A stretch of DNA of 6,656 bases from NCBI GenBank assembly GCA_017548245.1, contig JAFYMU010000061.1, positions 1 to 6,656 on the forward strand. The letters run 5' to 3'. The translations under genes were made by a program, and so were the position numbers. Below are positions 5,968-6,656 of the stretch, in pieces (position 1 is the first letter of the stretch; every line of letters starts with the position of its first letter). The notes below the pieces were generated by a model. That model was not told the DNA's origin. It did no database searches and worked only from the letters and a program-made list of their open reading frames with translations. Source of the DNA: Kiritimatiellia bacterium (GTDB taxonomy: Bacteria > Verrucomicrobiota > Kiritimatiellia > RFP12 > DVOR01).

Positions 5968-6168
5968 TTAATGAGCGGTAAAGATGGTACGAATCGAATT
6001 GCCTTTGTCGTCGTAGACGTAGGCAAGCGACTTCGCGCCGTTAGGACGAATGGTAACCATTTCAGAGGTATACCCTAAGAGCGTCCCATAAAGCGAACGG
6101 ATCACACTCCCGCGTTCGTTATAAATCTGAACCGTATTGGGTGTGATTTGTACTGCTGCAGCAATCAT
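5968..6168 (-). CDS. Small beta-rich protein with an internal duplication, 66 aa
   Basis: I do not recognise a named family. The sequence alternates hydrophobic and polar residues as in beta strands, and the two ends repeat one another: IYNERGSVIRSLY (residues 15-27) aligns without gaps to VYDDKGNSIRTIF (51-63), with Y, G, I and R identical and the other positions conservative. Between them lies GTLLGYTSEMVTIRPNG (28-44). This is a [IV]-Y-[ND]-x-x-G-x-x-[IV]-R strand-turn-strand unit of the kind seen in YD-type beta repeats, here as only two copies. The ATG at 6166-6168 has AAAGGAG 7 nt upstream, and the stop of a possible small upstream frame falls within that spacer. It is followed after 35 nt by the 92-aa gene. 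It could be a small oligomerising beta protein or a substrate of the ATPase (inference). Confidence 0.75.
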   Translation of the reverse strand: MIAAAVQITPNTVQIYNERGSVIRSLYGTLLGYTSEMVTIRPNGAKSLAYVYDDKGNSIRTIFTAH

Positions 6169-6170
6169 TG

Positions 6171-6314
6171 CTATACTCCTTTTAATAAGTTTTCATCGCC
6201 AAATTGGCACCGCCACCCGGCGGCACACTCGTAAAGTAGCAAACCAAACTCAAAATATTGACTAACTTTTTTCAAAAAAATAAAAAGATTATCGTCCCTC
6301 TTACCACCAAACAA
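6171..6314 (-). CDS. Possible small protein with TTG start, 47 aa
   Basis: A 47-codon frame starts at TTG (6312-6314), 8 nt after the strongest SD in the window, AGGAGG followed by TGA. Its stop, TAG at 6171-6173, lies 2 nt before the ATG of the 66-aa gene and inside the spacer after that gene's SD, an arrangement typical of translational coupling. The start lies 19 nt after the stop of the 68-aa gene. The predicted peptide has a basic, hydrophobic first half (NLFIFLKKVSQYFEFGLLLY) and a short Cys-containing tail (ECAAGWRCQFGDENLLKGV). There is no known motif. Against it: the TTG start, odd composition and an AT-rich run that may be leader. An in-frame GTG overlaps the SD and cannot be the start. 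If not a gene, the SD and a CCGCC-GGGT-GGCGG hairpin near 6217-6230 remain to be explained. Confidence 0.4.
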   Translation of the reverse strand: MFGGKRDDNLFIFLKKVSQYFEFGLLLYECAAGWRCQFGDENLLKGV

Positions 6315-6333
6315 AGCCGTCACCTCCTCTCTC

Positions 6334-6540
6334 TCATAAGCTAAAGAATTCTTCAGGCAAAAGAAAACCATCGTTCTTATCAGCCTTTCGAGCCACCTGG
6401 TTCTTATATTTCTCCTTAACCCGTTGCCACGTCTCAATCTCATCAAGAGACGCCCAGTCAAATGATTCCTCCATTTGAAGGGATGTTCTTACCTTACCCA
6501 AAGGGCTTTGTTTGCTTTTCGGTACTGCAGATGCGCACAT
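6334..6540 (-). CDS. Small hypothetical protein, 68 aa, first gene of the ATPase cluster
   Basis: No family is recognised. The N-terminal 20 residues are polar, basic and probably disordered (MCASAVPKSKQSPLGKVRTS). The rest is charged and likely helical (SLDEIETWQRVKEKYKNQVARK), ending in a hydrophobic-acidic tail (GFLLPEEFFSL). No membrane segment or signal peptide is present. The ATG at 6538-6540 lies about 9 nt after AAAGGA. A second ATG at 6543-6545 in another frame sits only 3 nt from that SD and continues a frame open to the window edge, so the choice is not beyond doubt. The 68-aa frame has the more protein-like composition. A very strong SD follows its TGA after only a few bases, showing that translated sequence continues downstream. 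The short C-terminal hydrophobic tail could be a recognition tag for the ATPase (speculative). Confidence 0.65.
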   Translation of the reverse strand: MCASAVPKSKQSPLGKVRTSLQMEESFDWASLDEIETWQRVKEKYKNQVARKADKNDGFLLPEEFFSL

Positions 6541-6656
6541 TTCATAATTCCTTTCACCAGTGGTTCGTTCGCCTTTTTTAACAGGCCTCCACTATATGGG
6601 GCCGTTTTGTAAAAAACGCTCCTTTTTATACCCTTTTCACCTCTCATAAAAGTCTC
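6541..6656 (-). promoter_or_regulatory. Leader and possible control region of the ATPase cluster
   Basis: On the minus strand this contains a -10-like TATAAA (6625-6630) with a poor -35, followed by an SD-like AAAAGGAG with no start codon in range. A palindrome CGTTTT-GTAA-AAAACG (6603-6618) abuts a hairpin GGCC(T)CCA-CTATA-TGGGGCC (6584-6603, plus-strand reading, one bulged T), so the two share a base. GCCT (6571-6574) can also pair with AGGC (6583-6586), competing with the hairpin. These may be an operator and alternative leader folds. The start of transcription is not certain, and the cluster could extend beyond the window. Confidence 0.35.

Noticed and set aside
1003..5971. Many plus-strand frames opposite the ATPase, PHP and ADP-ribosylglycohydrolase genes
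   Set aside because: They mirror the codons of strongly supported minus-strand genes, are rich in Arg, His or Pro, and have no SD or motif.
6489..6656. Minus-strand frame open to the window edge, overlapping the start of the 68-aa gene
   Set aside because: It is basic and featureless, overlaps the better frame by 52 nt and crosses the hairpins. It could be the end of an upstream gene, but that cannot be judged from this window.

Overview
The window holds about 6.6 kb of compact bacterial DNA, and every convincing gene is on the minus strand, so transcription runs from high to low coordinates. Genes are short-spaced and nearly all have a strong purine-rich Shine-Dalgarno (SD) sequence (AAGGAG, AAAGGAG). 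That fits most Gram-negative or Gram-positive groups and argues against typical Bacteroidota. No marker fixes the taxon, so I do not name one.

There are two minus-strand gene clusters. Cluster 1 (upstream, right side, about 6540 to 2669) runs: 68-aa small protein, possible TTG-started 47-aa small protein, 66-aa beta-repeat protein, 92-aa helical protein resembling a recombinase core-binding domain, 71-aa helical protein, a 719-aa tandem AAA+ ATPase, and a 142-aa protein of unknown function. Gaps are 2 to about 120 nt and several look translationally coupled. The ATPase is the only member with a clear biochemical identity. The small proteins are not recognised and are natural candidates for adaptors, regulators or substrates of the ATPase (inference). 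This is the part of the window most likely to be an undescribed system. I see no nuclease, protease, transposase or toxin motif, so its role is open.

From 2668 to 2026 there is a gene-free stretch of about 640 bp. It holds a perfect 26-bp palindrome just after cluster 1, an array of six degenerate 22-24 bp units (2228-2362), a small nested stem (2106-2136), and an extended -10 promoter (2035-2043) immediately before cluster 2.

Cluster 2 (2025 to 1) runs: PHP-domain metal-dependent phosphoesterase (346 aa), ADP-ribosylglycohydrolase (263 aa), and the start of rsmE (16S rRNA m3U1498 methyltransferase), which leaves the window. These three are tightly packed (12 and 3 nt gaps) with SDs embedded in the end of the preceding gene. 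They read as an operon of accessory hydrolases joined to a housekeeping rRNA methyltransferase.
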